This document shows, one piece after another, positions 62,637 through 64,000 of a DNA stretch of 64,000 nt. A program made the translations under genes and the position numbers. The stretch is from Hyphomicrobiales bacterium. Lineage in GTDB: Bacteria > Pseudomonadota > Alphaproteobacteria > Rhizobiales > Devosiaceae. Position 1 is the first letter of the stretch; every line of letters begins with the position of its first letter. The stretch lies in assembly GCA_004144345.1 (NCBI GenBank), contig SEEL01000004.1, forward strand, positions 62,001 through 126,000. Direction: 5' to 3'. The notes under the pieces are model-generated. The model saw only the letters and a list, made by a program, of their open reading frames with translations, was not told where the DNA came from and made no database searches.

Positions 62637-64000
62637 CTACTGGATCAGCTTGATCGCGACGAACCGGCTGGTCCCAGCCGGGTCCGTGACCTTGAACAGC
62701 ACCGCCGGCCGCCCCGCTTCCTTGGCGGCATCGACCTTTTCCGTCAGTTCGGCGACGCTGGTCACCTTCTGCTGGTTCACTTCGCTGATCACCAGCCCCG
62801 ACAGCAGCCCCTGCCGCGACGCATCCGTGCCCTCGGTCACCTCGGTGATCACGACACCCGTCTGCGTTTCGGCGATCTGGAACGCCTCGCGCGCCGCGTC
62901 GTCGATCGGCCCGACATCGAGCCCGAGCATCTCCTTGAGTGCGACCGGCCCGGCCGGCGCATCCTCCGCCGCCGGCGGCACCACTTCGGGCGTCTGCGCG
63001 GCGGCAACGATCTGCTCGCCCACTTCCAGCCGGCCGAGCGTGATGTCGAGCGTCACTTCCGCGCCTTGCCGGAGCACGGTGACCGTCACCTTCTCGCCCA
63101 CCGCCGTCTCGGCCACATAGCGCGGCAGATCGCGCATGCGGATGATATCGCGGCCGTTGAAACCGAGAATGATGTCGCCCTCCTCGACCACGCCCTCGGC
63201 GGGTCCGGTGCGCGTCACATCCACCACCATCGCGCCATGCGTGTTGGGCCGGCCGAGGCTGTCGGCGATCTCCTGCGTCACATCCTGGATGCCGACGCCC
63301 AGCCAGCCGCGCCGCGTCTCGCCGAATTCGGCGAGCTGCATCACCACCGGCCGCGCGAGGTTCACCGGCACGGCAAAGCCGATACCCAGTCCCGAGCCGC
63401 CGCGCGCGATGATCGCCGTATTGATGCCGACCACCTTGCCGTCCATGTCGAACAGCGGCCCGCCCGAATTCCCCTGGTTGATCGCCGCATCGGTCTGGAT
63501 GAAGTCGTCATAGGGCCCGGCATTGATGTCGCGATTGCGCGCCGACACGATCCCGAGCGTCACCGAGCCGCCCAGCCCGAACGGATTGCCGATCGCCATC
63601 ACCCAGTCGCCCACTTGCGCGACGTCGCTGTCGCCCATCTCGACGAAGGGCAGATCGCGCCCGGCCTCGACCTTGAGCACGGCGAGGTCGGCCTTCGGAT
63701 CGGCGCCAACGAGTTTCGCGGTCAGCCGCGTCCCGTCGGTCAAAAACACCAGGATCTCGTCGGCGCCCTCGACCACGTGATTGTTGGTAACGATCGTGCC
63801 ATCCGCCGCGATGATGAAGCCTGAACCGAGGCTGCGCGCTTCGCGCATCGCCTCCGGCCCCTGCCCCTCATTGGGGTTGAGCTCGTCGAACATTTCGTTG
63901 AGGGGCGAGCCCTCGGGCGCCTCCGGGAACGGCATGCCGCCGCCGCCCAGCATCCGCGTCGTGCCGATATTGACCACCGCCGGGGAAAGCTGTGCCGCCA
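62637..64000 (-). CDS. Do-family (DegP-like) serine protease, 5' end missing
   Basis: At least 454 residues of a Do/HtrA protease whose N-terminus lies beyond the right edge; the frame is still open at 64000. The catalytic His is in IVTNNHVVEGA, the Asp in KADLAVLKVE and the Ser in QGNSGGPLFDMDG. Two PDZ domains follow (GWLGVGIQDVTQ, and a second with VITEVTEGTDASRQG). It degrades misfolded periplasmic proteins. It ends 12 bases from the convergent serB stop. Confidence 0.95.
   Translation of the reverse strand, partial: AAQLSPAVVNIGTTRMLGGGGMPFPEAPEGSPLNEMFDELNPNEGQGPEAMREARSLGSGFIIAADGTIVTNNHVVEGADEILVFLTDGTRLTAKLVGADPKADLAVLKVEAGRDLPFVEMGDSDVAQVGDWVMAIGNPFGLGGSVTLGIVSARNRDINAGPYDDFIQTDAAINQGNSGGPLFDMDGKVVGINTAIIARGGSGLGIGFAVPVNLARPVVMQLAEFGETRRGWLGVGIQDVTQEIADSLGRPNTHGAMVVDVTRTGPAEGVVEEGDIILGFNGRDIIRMRDLPRYVAETAVGEKVTVTVLRQGAEVTLDITLGRLEVGEQIVAAAQTPEVVPPAAEDAPAGPVALKEMLGLDVGPIDDAAREAFQIAETQTGVVITEVTEGTDASRQGLLSGLVISEVNQQKVTSVAELTEKVDAAKEAGRPAVLFKVTDPAGTSRFVAIKLIQ

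Overview
The window is GC-rich chromosomal DNA of an alphaproteobacterium, most likely in the Hyphomicrobiales. Gene content supports this: FCD-type GntR and LuxR-solo regulators, DUF1127 proteins, an orphan fliK/FlhB-like pair, a divergent miaA/serB pair and a RirA-like box. A Devosia-like genus fits but is inference. I see no insertion sequence, prophage, CRISPR array or rRNA. One tRNA gene is present. Long antisense ORFs are common because of the GC bias and I treated them as shadows. Layout: 1-4538 holds a truncated MFS carrier, a calcineurin-like phosphoesterase, an exported NagZ-type GH3 enzyme and a YegD-like Hsp70. 4535-9089 holds a c-di-GMP phosphodiesterase, acs and a TerC protein. 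9196-11555 holds the FlhB-like/FliK pair. 11618-17241 is a self-contained uptake and hydrolysis cluster: GntR regulator, GDSL esterase, sugar-type ABC importer and beta-lactamase-fold esterase. 17238-21120 holds a diguanylate cyclase, tRNA-Lys, an MscS channel and a GT61 glycosyltransferase, followed by leuA. 22820-28382 is small accessory genes: membrane proteins, PhzF, two UPF0303 paralogues, GFA, two very small proteins and an MBL hydrolase. 28483-38001 holds two TetR regulators, ilvC, a tight esterase-monooxygenase-ROK kinase-CutC operon, an iron-type binding protein, APH and DUF763. 38115-43640 is a run of small enzymes (ArsR, AHSA1, VOC, AlkD, methyltransferase, old yellow enzyme) and two exported proteins. 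43714-53928 holds two kinds of drug/metabolite exporter, kup, an FMN reductase, pdxJ and ilvIH. 54194-58962 holds an FG-GAP propeller protein, a LuxR solo and its divergent amidohydrolase-amidohydrolase-Rieske operon. 59069-64000 holds DUF4180, MATE, miaA, serB and a truncated Do-type protease. The most notable features are regulatory. Branched-chain amino-acid genes are scattered through the window (leuA, ilvC, ilvI, ilvH) and each unit has its own candidate control. ilvIH is preceded by a 15-residue reading frame rich in Ile, Leu and Val with a good Shine-Dalgarno and a T6 intrinsic terminator. leuA is preceded by a 41-codon frame ending in a dense run of Leu codons and by mutually exclusive hairpins. 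ilvC sits behind a TetR gene that has a perfect palindrome upstream. Other points of interest are a LuxR solo lacking the AHL-contacting Asp next to an uncharacterised amidohydrolase/Rieske operon, a three-copy family of intergenic hairpin repeats with compensatory changes, a decayed copy of an esterase gene start, and a membrane protein with a symmetrical eight-cysteine tail.
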